This document shows, one piece after another, positions 11,650 through 19,545 of a stretch of 64,000 bases of DNA. The notes below the pieces were generated by a model. It was not told where the DNA came from. It searched no databases and saw nothing but the letters and a program-made list of their open reading frames with translations. The translations under genes were made by a program, and so were the position numbers. Numbering within the stretch: the stretch's first letter is position 1; every line of letters starts with the position of its first letter. Source of the DNA: Antedon mediterranea (lineage: Eukaryota; Echinodermata; Crinoidea; Comatulida; Antedonidae); the NCBI RefSeq assembly GCF_964355755.1, contig NC_092673.1, forward strand, positions 13,087,001 through 13,151,000, given 5' to 3'.

Positions 11650-13197
11650 TCAGTAATTCGTTGCATTATACAAGCGTTTTATGAATCGTTTTGGCGATCC
11701 ACTTATCGGTATCTGTTTATCATTAATGATCTCTTTAATCAATTTATCTGTATCGTTATATCTGTCAATATTCCACCAAAATTTGCGATCATTAGATTCG
11801 TGTTTTGTTTTATCAGTGTTGCGTTTGGCTGAAGTCGGTTTAGAATACGAAACTAAAACTTGGAAATGTCCTGCTTTAAATCTACCTCGGTTTAATGTCA
11901 TAATTGAATCATTAGGTGCTGTCATAATTAGATTAGTTTGTTCCTTGATTTGTTCTTCTTTCATTTGGAATGGGGCTGCTAATCCCATGTTATTCTCTAC
12001 ACAGTCAATGTAAGGTTGCAAGTTAAGGGGTTCTACTTTAGTTGGATGTGTAAGGGTATCTGATTGCAATTGGGTGGGTGTCCTATCATGTTCGTCTACA
12101 AATTCAACATTGGTTTCGTCATTTACTACATTAATGGTGTTTTGGATTTTCTCGTTATTATCATCAGTGGGTTCATTCAACAATTGTTTAAGTTTTTGGA
12201 GATGTGTAAAATTTTTGCGTTCTTTGGGTGTTCTCATAAAACAGGGTTTCAGTCTGTTATAATTGAATACGTCGCGAAGTATTTCTCCTTTAATCGTCGC
12301 TAGGATGTAGTGTGTTCTGTCTAGTACTTCATGAATCACTAATGGTCCGACCCATTCTGCGGCGATTTTCTTTGAATTTGCCGTTAGTGATGATGATGTT
12401 GGCTTGTATAAATATACGAGTTGTCCTACTGAGCAAATTGGACATTTTTCTAAGCGTTGGGAAATTTTTGAGTTTTGGACGTTTTGTTGTGTTCGCTGTA
12501 ATTGTAGCATTGTCTGTGAAATGTTTTGAAATTTCTTCTTGAGATGTTCAAAGTATTCTTCATAGGAATGAGACAATCCTGAAATAGGGTTAAATGCTAA
12601 TGAGGTCAAACTTGGAGGTTGGCGGCCAAAAACTAATTCGTAAGGGGAGTGGTTTCCTAGATGTGGGGATGAAAACGAGTTATAAGCATAACATGTTGTT
12701 GATACAAATCTAACCCAATCTGTTCCGAATTGGTTAAGGTTGACCTTTAACAGGTCCGATACGGTGCGGATATGACGTTCAACTTGTAAACTACCGTGAT
12801 TGTGGACGCTGATGATTTTCCTATCAATATTAAGGGTGTTACATAATAGTGTTAATAATTTTCCTGTAAGGGAGGTTGCTGCATCTGAAATAAGACGAGA
12901 TGGTGGGGGTCCAAAAATACTGATGACCTTTTGAATTAGTGCTTCACAAATTGTTTCGGCATCAATGGATTTCAAAGGTACACAAATCAAAAATCTAGTT
13001 ATCTCATCACATACTACCATAATATGTTTAAAACCTGAAGGTGATGTTGGCATACTCTTAAAATCTAGACTGAGTGTATGAAAGGGACGGTAAGTTGCTG
13101 GTACTCGATCGTGTAAAGGACGTAATTTATCGGTTTTGGGACGAAATTGTTGACATCTAAGACACGCTTGGGTATAATTGTTGACTTTCTCGAACAT
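11650..13197 (-). CDS. Retroelement integrase (catalytic core and C-terminal domain)
   Basis: 515-codon frame encoding a Ty3/gypsy-type integrase, which would insert element DNA into chromosomes. It opens inside the zinc-binding domain with the second cysteine pair (CLRC, residues 12-15). The RNase-H-like core shows D45 (SLDFKSM), D105 (LISDAATS) and E140 (SLQVERHIRT), a D-D-x34-E arrangement. A GPY/F-type module follows (EWVGPLVIHEV ... NYNRLKP), then a hydrophilic tail of about 190 residues. The first half of the zinc-binding domain is in another frame at 13157-13564, so expression as one protein would need a +1 change near 13195, or an indel has broken the gene. No in-frame stop interrupts the core. 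The first M is not necessarily a true start. Confidence 0.88.
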   Translation of the reverse strand: MFEKVNNYTQACLRCQQFRPKTDKLRPLHDRVPATYRPFHTLSLDFKSMPTSPSGFKHIMVVCDEITRFLICVPLKSIDAETICEALIQKVISIFGPPPSRLISDAATSLTGKLLTLLCNTLNIDRKIISVHNHGSLQVERHIRTVSDLLKVNLNQFGTDWVRFVSTTCYAYNSFSSPHLGNHSPYELVFGRQPPSLTSLAFNPISGLSHSYEEYFEHLKKKFQNISQTMLQLQRTQQNVQNSKISQRLEKCPICSVGQLVYLYKPTSSSLTANSKKIAAEWVGPLVIHEVLDRTHYILATIKGEILRDVFNYNRLKPCFMRTPKERKNFTHLQKLKQLLNEPTDDNNEKIQNTINVVNDETNVEFVDEHDRTPTQLQSDTLTHPTKVEPLNLQPYIDCVENNMGLAAPFQMKEEQIKEQTNLIMTAPNDSIMTLNRGRFKAGHFQVLVSYSKPTSAKRNTDKTKHESNDRKFWWNIDRYNDTDKLIKEIINDKQIPISGSPKRFIKRLYNATNY

Positions 13198-13564
13198 AAG
13201 GCATGTAAAATAATTTCCTAATAGTAAGGTAAGTACGCATCGTACCTTGGTGGCTACTTAACAAATTGTCGTGATACTGAGAAATAATAGTCTCTGCTAA
13301 GTTTTCAGGAACAGCTAATTGCAATACAAATTCTCCACCTTTATCTTGGAAAAATAAACGGAATAGTAAACCGTTGCACAATATGTACTGCTCTGACTTA
13401 TTCTGAACTGCACGAGCTGCTTTCTTATCAGCTGGAAGGATATCATGAACTAAATAATCGTAAACTGGCTTAAAAAATGGTGAAGTTTCTTGTTCAACAC
13501 GTAATTGTTTAACATCTACTGGGAGGTTATAATCTCTAATTATCTTTCTTTGAATAACATCCAT
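13157..13564 (-). CDS. Pol segment: integrase N-terminal zinc-binding half
   Basis: 135-codon frame with a hydrophilic region followed by YILCNGLLFRLF and the His pair of the HHCC domain (HDNLLSSHQGTMRTYL), which lies just before the integrase core in Ty3/gypsy Pol. It is joined to the upstream linker frame by a possible -1 shift at 13582-13588 and overlaps the integrase core frame by 41 bp. The methionine at 13564 is probably internal to Pol rather than an initiator. Confidence 0.75.
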   Translation of the reverse strand: MDVIQRKIIRDYNLPVDVKQLRVEQETSPFFKPVYDYLVHDILPADKKAARAVQNKSEQYILCNGLLFRLFFQDKGGEFVLQLAVPENLAETIISQYHDNLLSSHQGTMRTYLTIRKLFYMPYVRESQQLYPSVS

Positions 13565-13572
13565 TAATCTAT

Positions 13573-14193
13573 CTAAGTCTTGTTTTTTGGGATGTGTGCT
13601 GACTTAAATTCAGTTATGTTGGGTACTAGTGGTTTGGGCGATGTATACAATTCAACTGGTACGTTTCGATGTGTAGTGTCTTTGCTTTGCTTATTTTTGT
13701 CTACTAGTCGTTCCTCTGGAGGTTGTCGAATGTTTACATTACGTATTGGGGGTGGCGTTACGATAGGTGGCGTTATGATAGGCGGTGATCGATGTGCGTT
13801 TGTTTGTTGTCTCGTGATTATCTGTGGTGTAGCGGTAGGTTGAGGTGTAGGTCGCGTGTTTGTTGTCACTGGATTTTGATTAATGACGGGCGTTTGTACT
13901 GGTTTGGGTTTATGTAGGTCAGGTATATTTATTCCCATTTTCTTGGCGTATGACCTTGTTACTGGTCTGCTAGTAGATGTGTTTGTAATCGGGTTAAGAG
14001 ATTCAGTCTCTGTAATATTAAATGCAATGGGTACAACTTGATCAATTTCGGAATCGTCGTCACGAGGGGCTCGGGAGAGAAAATCTGCTAAAACTAATTC
14101 AGTTCCTTTCTTATAACCAATTTGGAAAATGTATCCGGACAATCGTAATATTAGTTTCTGTAGACTGATCTTTTGAATTCCAAATTTGTACAA
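13573..14193 (-). CDS. Pol segment: RNase H end and Pro/Thr-rich linker
   Basis: 206 codons. The first ~45 residues complete the RNase H/tether region (GYKKGTELVLADFLSRAP, the usual ADxLSR end of gypsy RNase H). About 140 residues rich in P, T, N and R follow, with no recognisable fold. In most gypsy elements this tether is short, so the long linker is unusual. The frame overlaps the upstream RT frame and ends in TAG two codons after the A AAA AAC heptamer. Confidence 0.7.
   Translation of the reverse strand: MYKFGIQKISLQKLILRLSGYIFQIGYKKGTELVLADFLSRAPRDDDSEIDQVVPIAFNITETESLNPITNTSTSRPVTRSYAKKMGINIPDLHKPKPVQTPVINQNPVTTNTRPTPQPTATPQIITRQQTNAHRSPPIITPPIVTPPPIRNVNIRQPPEERLVDKNKQSKDTTHRNVPVELYTSPKPLVPNITEFKSAHIPKNKT
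13582..13588 (-). promoter_or_regulatory. Candidate -1 ribosomal frameshift heptamer A AAA AAC
   Basis: On the coding strand the zero frame reads CCA AAA AAC AAG ACT TAG. A AAA AAC is the classical retroviral slippery heptamer, positioned in the correct phase, and the -1 frame entered (CAA GAC TTA ...) is exactly the frame that continues into the integrase zinc domain. No strong downstream stem is obvious. A single-base loss in the A6 run would give the same picture. Confidence 0.45.
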
Positions 14194-16249
14194 TTGCTGA
14201 GTGGTCTACGAATGCATCAAATTCGCAACCCTTTAGTAAGTGTCGAAATGCTGAAACGTTAATGTAAAGTCCAAATAACTCTAGTTCTGTGACGCTATAT
14301 CGTTGACAGGCTTGTGGTAAGATTTTGGAATAATAACCTATTATGTGTTCTTTACCGTTTACTGTTTGTGTTAAATATGAACCTGTTGCGGTTCTTGAAG
14401 TGTCGCTATATAGCGTAAATCTACCTTCTTTTCTAGGCATTTGAAGAGTTGGTGGTTTAACCATTAATTGTTTAATTTCGTCAAATGCTTTCTGGTGTTC
14501 AGTAGACCAACAAAATTTTCGGCGTTTGCTTGCGAGTGTGTGTAACGGACGTAAAATTGATTGTATTTGAGGGAAAAAATGGGATACATAATTTACTGCA
14601 CCAATAAGTCGTTTAGTTTCTATATGGGTTCGTGGGACTGGCAAATTTCGGATAGCTGCACACCTGTCGCCTAATGGTGTGATACATGCGTGTCCTGAAG
14701 AATTAATCAGGATGGTGTGTCCCATATATTGCACTTTATTCTTGAATAACTTACATTTCTTTGGACAAATTCTAAAACCATTTAATTGTAGGGCTTGTAA
14801 AACGGAAACGAGGTGCTGCTTATGAGCAAATTTGTCTTGGCTAAATAAAATAATATCATCATGATGGGCGATACAGAATTCTCTAGAATTTGGGATTTCA
14901 TTTAAAATTTCGTCAATCTTTGCTCGAAATATACCTGGTGAAACGTTTAATCCTTGTGCTAATCTCTTATAATAATAATGTTTTCCACCATGATATGAAG
15001 CTATACCTGTATATTGTTGGGCATGTTCGGTTAATGGTACACAGTGGAACGCTGATTTCAAATCAATTACGCTAAGAATCTGTGCATTAGCGTTACCTAT
15101 TGTTTTCAAAGTTTCGGCTAATAATGGGAATGGGTGATTAATACGTTTTATCCTGGAATTTAGATAGCGAAAGTCTGTGACAACTCTTTTATCTTTTGAA
15201 TTTTTCTTTGAAACAAGAAGGACAGGGGAAGTATACGATTGGTGTCCTACTGCTAAGATTCCTAGTTTGACTAATTTGTTCAATTCGGCCTCAATAACAT
15301 GTTTGTCTTTGTCTGTCGCGAAGTATGGTCGAATAAAAAATGGTTCATTGTTAGAGAGGTGTATGTCAGCTTTGAAGTTTGGGCAGCTAGATAGTTCACC
15401 ATAAAGTGAAAATGCGTTTCTGTTTTGTTGTAAGGTTTTATACAAATCTTCTTTTTCTCTATGTGTTAAAACGCTGTCTGTTAAATCAACTTGTTTTCTA
15501 ATTATTTCTTCCTCGGTTAAAGATAGCAATGGGTCTGTACGTTCTAAATGTGGGTACTTGTTTGCGTTGTCATTGGTCAACTTTATTCTATCAATTGGTA
15601 GGTCGTTAGTAACTGTTACAAGGTTGGTTAAGTGAAGGCTCGCGATAGGTTGATGTGTATTTAGAGATACGTTTCTGTTTGTGTTGTTAGTGATATCAAT
15701 GTTGGTTTCTCCTCTATGTAATTTTACTAACATGTCTGATGGACAAAGTTTTGAAATATGGGTGGTTGCATGTAGAACAACATCAGAATTGCGTACGAAG
15801 GCGGGAACCCTTCCTTTTAATTTAACTGTTTTAGTATCACCGTGTTTAAGAAAAATCTTGTGTACTGGACAAAAGCTAAAAATCTTTGGTCTAATGCGAA
15901 ATGTGTTTTCCTTAAAATTTAAAGTACCGTCGAGTTCAGACAATGTTTCGGTTCCAAGTATCAGGTCGATACCTGTCAAATTTTTAACGATTAATGCTGA
16001 AATTTTAAATTTGTGTCCTTGGATAAATAATTCGAATTGCACTAAGTGGTTGGCATATAAGAAGTCACCGTTACCTAATCGAAGTTTGGTTGTGTTCACT
16101 TTAACTGGCTTTAAACGCGATAAATAAAGTGAGGAATTAACGTACGATTGTGAGATTATAGTTCTAGTTGAACCACTGTCAAATAAAGTTAAAACATTTC
16201 TACCATCTGGTAAATTTCCTTTAACGTAATTTCTGTCGTTAAGTAACAA
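14111..16249 (-). CDS. Retroelement protease, reverse transcriptase and RNase H
   Basis: 712 codons as delimited. The frame is in fact open upstream to about 16340 and the listed first codon is TTG, so translation almost certainly enters by a shift from gag. Aspartic protease: LFDSGST with D24. Reverse transcriptase: fingers KLVKLGIL and SPVLLVSKK, palm VVTDFRYLN and VIDLKSAFHCVPL, active site IAHHDDIILFS with residues 462-465 reading HHDD instead of YxDD. RNase H: LYSDTSRTATGSYL, ELELFGL, and a final Asp in AFVDHSA. The frame then leaves the conserved path and the RNase H end continues in the frame at 13573-14193, implying a +1 shift or a one-base insertion near 14165. Confidence 0.9.
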   Translation of the reverse strand: MLLNDRNYVKGNLPDGRNVLTLFDSGSTRTIISQSYVNSSLYLSRLKPVKVNTTKLRLGNGDFLYANHLVQFELFIQGHKFKISALIVKNLTGIDLILGTETLSELDGTLNFKENTFRIRPKIFSFCPVHKIFLKHGDTKTVKLKGRVPAFVRNSDVVLHATTHISKLCPSDMLVKLHRGETNIDITNNTNRNVSLNTHQPIASLHLTNLVTVTNDLPIDRIKLTNDNANKYPHLERTDPLLSLTEEEIIRKQVDLTDSVLTHREKEDLYKTLQQNRNAFSLYGELSSCPNFKADIHLSNNEPFFIRPYFATDKDKHVIEAELNKLVKLGILAVGHQSYTSPVLLVSKKNSKDKRVVTDFRYLNSRIKRINHPFPLLAETLKTIGNANAQILSVIDLKSAFHCVPLTEHAQQYTGIASYHGGKHYYYKRLAQGLNVSPGIFRAKIDEILNEIPNSREFCIAHHDDIILFSQDKFAHKQHLVSVLQALQLNGFRICPKKCKLFKNKVQYMGHTILINSSGHACITPLGDRCAAIRNLPVPRTHIETKRLIGAVNYVSHFFPQIQSILRPLHTLASKRRKFCWSTEHQKAFDEIKQLMVKPPTLQMPRKEGRFTLYSDTSRTATGSYLTQTVNGKEHIIGYYSKILPQACQRYSVTELELFGLYINVSAFRHLLKGCEFDAFVDHSAIVQIWNSKDQSTETNITIVRIHFPNWL

Positions 16250-16341
16250 ATCAATATTATCTGAGTTCCCTAAGTATTTTGCCTTAAAATTGTCGTATTT
16301 AGTATGGGGGGCCAGATTATAGGCGGCATCTAGTCCCCTTT

Positions 16342-17307
16342 TTAAAAATCCTGCTGGTGGCTAGGGTAGTAATTGTTTGACTGTTGGTATGGGTATGGCG
16401 GGGGATAGTTTCCGTAAGAGCGGTTTTGTTGTCGGCAGTGCCTTGCTATGTGGCCTGGTTTCCCGCAGTAATAACAGGTTGGGGGAGGTTGTCTATATCT
16501 TGGGGTCGGTGGGGTCTGGAATCGGGGTTTGTATGGGCTTGGGCTTCGGTTTCGTCTTGGGATATAATTTCGGGTGGGGGAACGTGAGCGTCGAGTATCA
16601 TCATTAAGGGATCGTTTTGTTGTGGCCATGTCTAACTTGAGAGAATTTATCTCATGTTGGAGCGATTCGAGACTATTAGGCCTATCTGTTTCCTTATTGA
16701 TATTGAATGAAACTTCCCGTGTGGCATCATCTACGGAAAGGTCAAGGTAATTTTGTGTGCTATTTACAATATTTTCAATAGTGGCATCGATTGGGGTGGA
16801 CATGGCTACAGCTGCTCTACATTTTGGTGGAAGGGTCGAAATAAATTTATTCTTTATCTGCTGGTCAGCGTATCCAATTCTGTCTGCGGCTTGTTTGATT
16901 TTGGTTAAGTGCTTTTCGGCGTTGTCGCCAGTGGTGTATGTAATTGAATCGTATTCTCTTATGTGCGCATAGATTGATTTGTTTTTACTAAACCTGTTGA
17001 TGAATTGGGTTTTTAAGGATTCTAGTGAATCGAACTGCTTTCCCTCAATCCAGAGTCTAGCTTGGCCCTGAAGGCTACGTTTAAAAATACTTATTACATT
17101 AATTAATTGGGCATTGTTTACAGGGTTTTCTAAAGTGTGGGCCTCAAGGTAGTCGGTAAACGATAAGTAGTGTGCACTACATTGGTCGTGATCGGTTATG
17201 GAACCGTCATATCTTTTGGGAAGGAAATCGGTTTGTCTTAGGTGGGGCACGGGGTGAGGATTGACGGGCTCATTTAAAATTACTTCGTTATCAACAACGT
17301 CGACCAT
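16342..17307 (-). CDS. Retroelement Gag (capsid and nucleocapsid)
   Basis: 321 residues from an ATG at 17307. The middle resembles the retrotransposon Gag capsid domain (ARLWIEGKQFDSLESLK and FISTLPPKCRAAV). A basic Arg/Ser/Pro-rich stretch and one CCHC zinc knuckle follow (CYYCGKPGHIARHC, about residues 278-291), then a 30-residue Tyr/Pro/Gln-rich tail. Gag would form the particle and bind the RNA. The stop is TAA in GAT TTT TAA. The pol frame is -1 and overlaps the gag end by fewer than 20 nt. Confidence 0.88.
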   Translation of the reverse strand: MVDVVDNEVILNEPVNPHPVPHLRQTDFLPKRYDGSITDHDQCSAHYLSFTDYLEAHTLENPVNNAQLINVISIFKRSLQGQARLWIEGKQFDSLESLKTQFINRFSKNKSIYAHIREYDSITYTTGDNAEKHLTKIKQAADRIGYADQQIKNKFISTLPPKCRAAVAMSTPIDATIENIVNSTQNYLDLSVDDATREVSFNINKETDRPNSLESLQHEINSLKLDMATTKRSLNDDTRRSRSPTRNYIPRRNRSPSPYKPRFQTPPTPRYRQPPPTCYYCGKPGHIARHCRQQNRSYGNYPPPYPYQQSNNYYPSHQQDF

Positions 17308-17961
17308 ACTTTATAATATTAATTATTAATCAAATATCAAAAACAATTTAGTGTATATGTAAACTCTCACTTTTTCAATAAAGGTTACAAATCAAGATTC
17401 GAAATGGTTTCGACTTACCCCAAATGCTTCGGATCCAATTAAAATGAATTAAAAGAATGCAAAAGTGTTCAAAAATGTTTAAATGTTCAAACAACGAATT
17501 AAAAAAAATGCGAAAGGTGTTCATCAATGTTCAAAAAAGTAAATGTTAAAAAAAACGATCGAAAAAAAAACGGCGTGAAGTTGAAAGTCTCTAAACGAAA
17601 CAGTTCTTGTCCGCTTGCTTCTGTTTTGATTCTTCTTGGGTCTTCCTCGATTATCTTCTTTGTCTTTATCCAATGGTTATAATTTCATAAAATTTCTGCT
17701 TGTCTCGATTTCATTCAAATATATAATTTCAGCTTGTCTTTTGTGTCTTCCTCGATTATCTTCTTTGTCTTCATCCAATGGTAATAATTTGATAAAATTT
17801 CTGCTTGTCTCGATCTCATTCAAATATAATTTCAGCTTGTCTTTTGAGTCAAAGTAAATTTCTCTCCTTTCAAACAAATGTGGTTATTTTTGTCTTTGTC
17901 TTCGTCTTCGTGTCTTGTTAAGTGTTTATTTCTTGTTTTCTCACTCCGTTCCTTATGAAAT
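17308..17961 (-). other. 5' untranslated leader of the retroelement
   Basis: About 650 bp between the primer-binding-like site and the gag ATG. It contains a tandem duplication (listed separately) and A/T runs with repeated GTTCAAA words near 17465-17535. There is no supported reading frame, and small open frames here fall within the tandem repeat. Confidence 0.6.
17640..17848. repeat. Two-copy tandem repeat, about 105 bp
   Basis: Units at about 17640-17744 and 17745-17848 both begin GTCTTCCTCGATTATCTTC and end in CAGCTTGTCTTTT, with a handful of substitutions. The repeat lies in the retroelement leader. Confidence 0.85.
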
Positions 17962-17976
17962 TTGGGTCTTCCACCA
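17962..17976 (-). promoter_or_regulatory. Candidate tRNA primer-binding site
   Basis: Immediately next to the inner end of the 155-bp terminal copy (which ends ...TATTACA on the minus strand) the minus strand reads TGGTGGAAGACCCAA. A TGG start directly after the U5 end of an LTR is the normal position of a primer-binding site complementary to a tRNA CCA end. I could not assign the tRNA. Confidence 0.55.
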
Positions 17977-18131
17977 TGTAATATAATGTTTGGTTGTTGA
18001 GGTACTAATGAAAGACTCTAACTCGCTTGACTGTCGTAACACATATATTATTTATTCAGTATAATACTTCAGTACAATATACAACTATAAGTATAGATAA
18101 GGAACGGACGGTCAATGATTGATGCTGTCAG
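17977..18131 (-). repeat. Internal copy of the terminal edge (R-U5-like)
   Basis: 155 bp nearly identical to 10145-10297 in the same orientation, and complementary to the outer edge of the right arm. It begins TGTAATATAATG beside the primer-binding-like site and ends at GCTGTCAGT, where the inverted right arm begins. An AATAAA lies on its minus strand. It occupies the place of the R-U5 part of a 5' LTR, but nothing in direct orientation continues beyond it. Confidence 0.85.
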
Positions 18132-18433
18132 TAAATCGATAAAGTTGTGACGATAATGATATATTGTGGATAAGTTTGTGTCAACGGGACACACACATTT
18201 GTTTCTTTAAAGTTTTAAGTGATTAAGTTTGATATTTTGATTTTAGGCTAATCAGCCACAGTTTTCTTGAGTTTTATGTTTTGATTTGATGATTTATATT
18301 TGAAGGCCATTAGAACGCGATAAGTTGTCGCGCTATTTGATATATATTCATTGTACATATTCTCTAAGTTCTTTAAATTTGACCAATTGACGTTTGATTA
18401 ACGCTCGAGGGAGGAGTAGAGCCAATTACGAGC

Positions 18434-18470
18434 TATATATATAAACAACCGGATGAGCAGACTATAAATA
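18434..18470 (+). promoter_or_regulatory. Candidate TATA promoter of the accessory gene
   Basis: A TATATATATAAA tract at 18434-18445 and a clean TATAAATA at 18463-18470 lie about 200 bp upstream of the ATG at 18670, inside the insert and absent from the left arm. The direction suits the plus-strand gene. Gag-pol leaves in the other direction, so 18132-18670 could act as a divergent promoter. Confidence 0.4.
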
Positions 18471-18669
18471 AGTCGCACGAGCGTATCAAATATACAGTAT
18501 TTACTGTCGAATTATAAGTTAATTTACTTTTGTGAGATTGTTATAATAGTTGAACTTGAAATTTTATTGTTTGAGTTTTATATCGTTTATTTAGTTTAAT
18601 ATTGTTTATTTTAAATACATTTTAATTTTATTTATCTTAATTTTAGTCAATTCCAAATTTCCCCCTAAA

Positions 18670-19545
18670 ATGGAATCCGAAAAGCTTGACGTTACACAGT
18701 TATGCTTAAAACACAAAATTCAAATGACGCCCCTGTCCACAGAATGTGCCCTTATAAAGAAGATAATCCTTTACCAAAGCGAACAAAACGTAATTCTCCA
18801 TATTACCAAAATGATGCCATTTACTTTAGATTCCTTGAAAAGAGTTTTATTATTCCTTTGCGACATCCGTCCAGCAGACCAACTGACAAACCTCAAATTA
18901 AATACCCTTTTACACATTGGCAGTTATTTATGTTGTTTCGACAAAATGTCCTCCCCCATTATAGACTACATTTGGAAGCATAAGAGTGAACCAGCCCTAC
19001 TTGACTTTTCCACAATCGACCTTTCCATTAATCTAGACGGCATCGCCACTTGTATACCAAACACACATGAATTTCACAGAAAACATATTTATTCTATGAC
19101 CCTCCTGCTCTTAGCAATTACAAAAGACATCAAAGCCCCACAATGCACAACATTTTTTTCAAGAGTCCGACAACAAACAGGCATCATACCCCAAGACGAA
19201 TTAAAACCTAGCGAACACTCACCATTTGGATATGTTGTAACTAAATATAAGAAAAAACTATATTCGCACATTCGTAACATGCAGTACCTGGAAAATAAAT
19301 ACCAAGATACCCCCTGCCAAATTTGTCAATGTAACCCCGAAATTAAAAACTTTCATACTGATTGTACAATCAACAAATGCTGCGGAACATTGTTTCACAA
19401 AAATTGCCAACAAATAAACAAGAAATACCAATGCTTGAATTGCGGTATGGTATATTTGAATGAGATGCCTTACACTGCTACCTACATATTGGACGACGGC
19501 ACACTGTGGACTACATCCCATTATTATCGATTATTATATGATTGA
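18670..19545 (+). CDS. Accessory protein with C4HC3 (PHD/RING-like) zinc finger, possible BTB-like N-terminus
   Basis: Intact 291-codon frame inside the retroelement's right arm. The C-terminal third has C216-x2-C219-x12-C232-x4-C237-x5-H243-x2-C246-x8-C255-x2-C258, with the CCGTLFHKNC core typical of PHD/RING-type C4HC3 fingers. Residues about 40-105 (FTLDSLKRVLLFLCDI and LLHIGSYLCCFDKMSSP) have the helical rhythm of the C-terminal half of a BTB/Skp1-like fold; this is a guess from pattern. No signal peptide or membrane segment is evident, so it is unlikely to be an envelope protein. It reads away from gag-pol and should use the arm's AATAAA. Possible roles are ubiquitin-ligase-like or chromatin-reader-like, but none is shown. 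Composition resembles the element (AT-rich). Confidence 0.75.
   Translation: MESEKLDVTQLCLKHKIQMTPLSTECALIKKIILYQSEQNVILHITKMMPFTLDSLKRVLLFLCDIRPADQLTNLKLNTLLHIGSYLCCFDKMSSPIIDYIWKHKSEPALLDFSTIDLSINLDGIATCIPNTHEFHRKHIYSMTLLLLAITKDIKAPQCTTFFSRVRQQTGIIPQDELKPSEHSPFGYVVTKYKKKLYSHIRNMQYLENKYQDTPCQICQCNPEIKNFHTDCTINKCCGTLFHKNCQQINKKYQCLNCGMVYLNEMPYTATYILDDGTLWTTSHYYRLLYD

Noticed and set aside
11681-12542. Plus-strand frames opposite the integrase
   Set aside because: They mirror the strongly supported minus-strand integrase, have no motif of their own and begin at arbitrary ATGs.
13580-13843. Gly/Val-rich plus-strand frame
   Set aside because: Shadow of the Pro/Thr-rich linker on the other strand.
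17636-17877. Repetitive short proteins on both strands
   Set aside because: They come from the 105-bp tandem repeat in the retroelement leader; periodicity, not coding selection, explains them.
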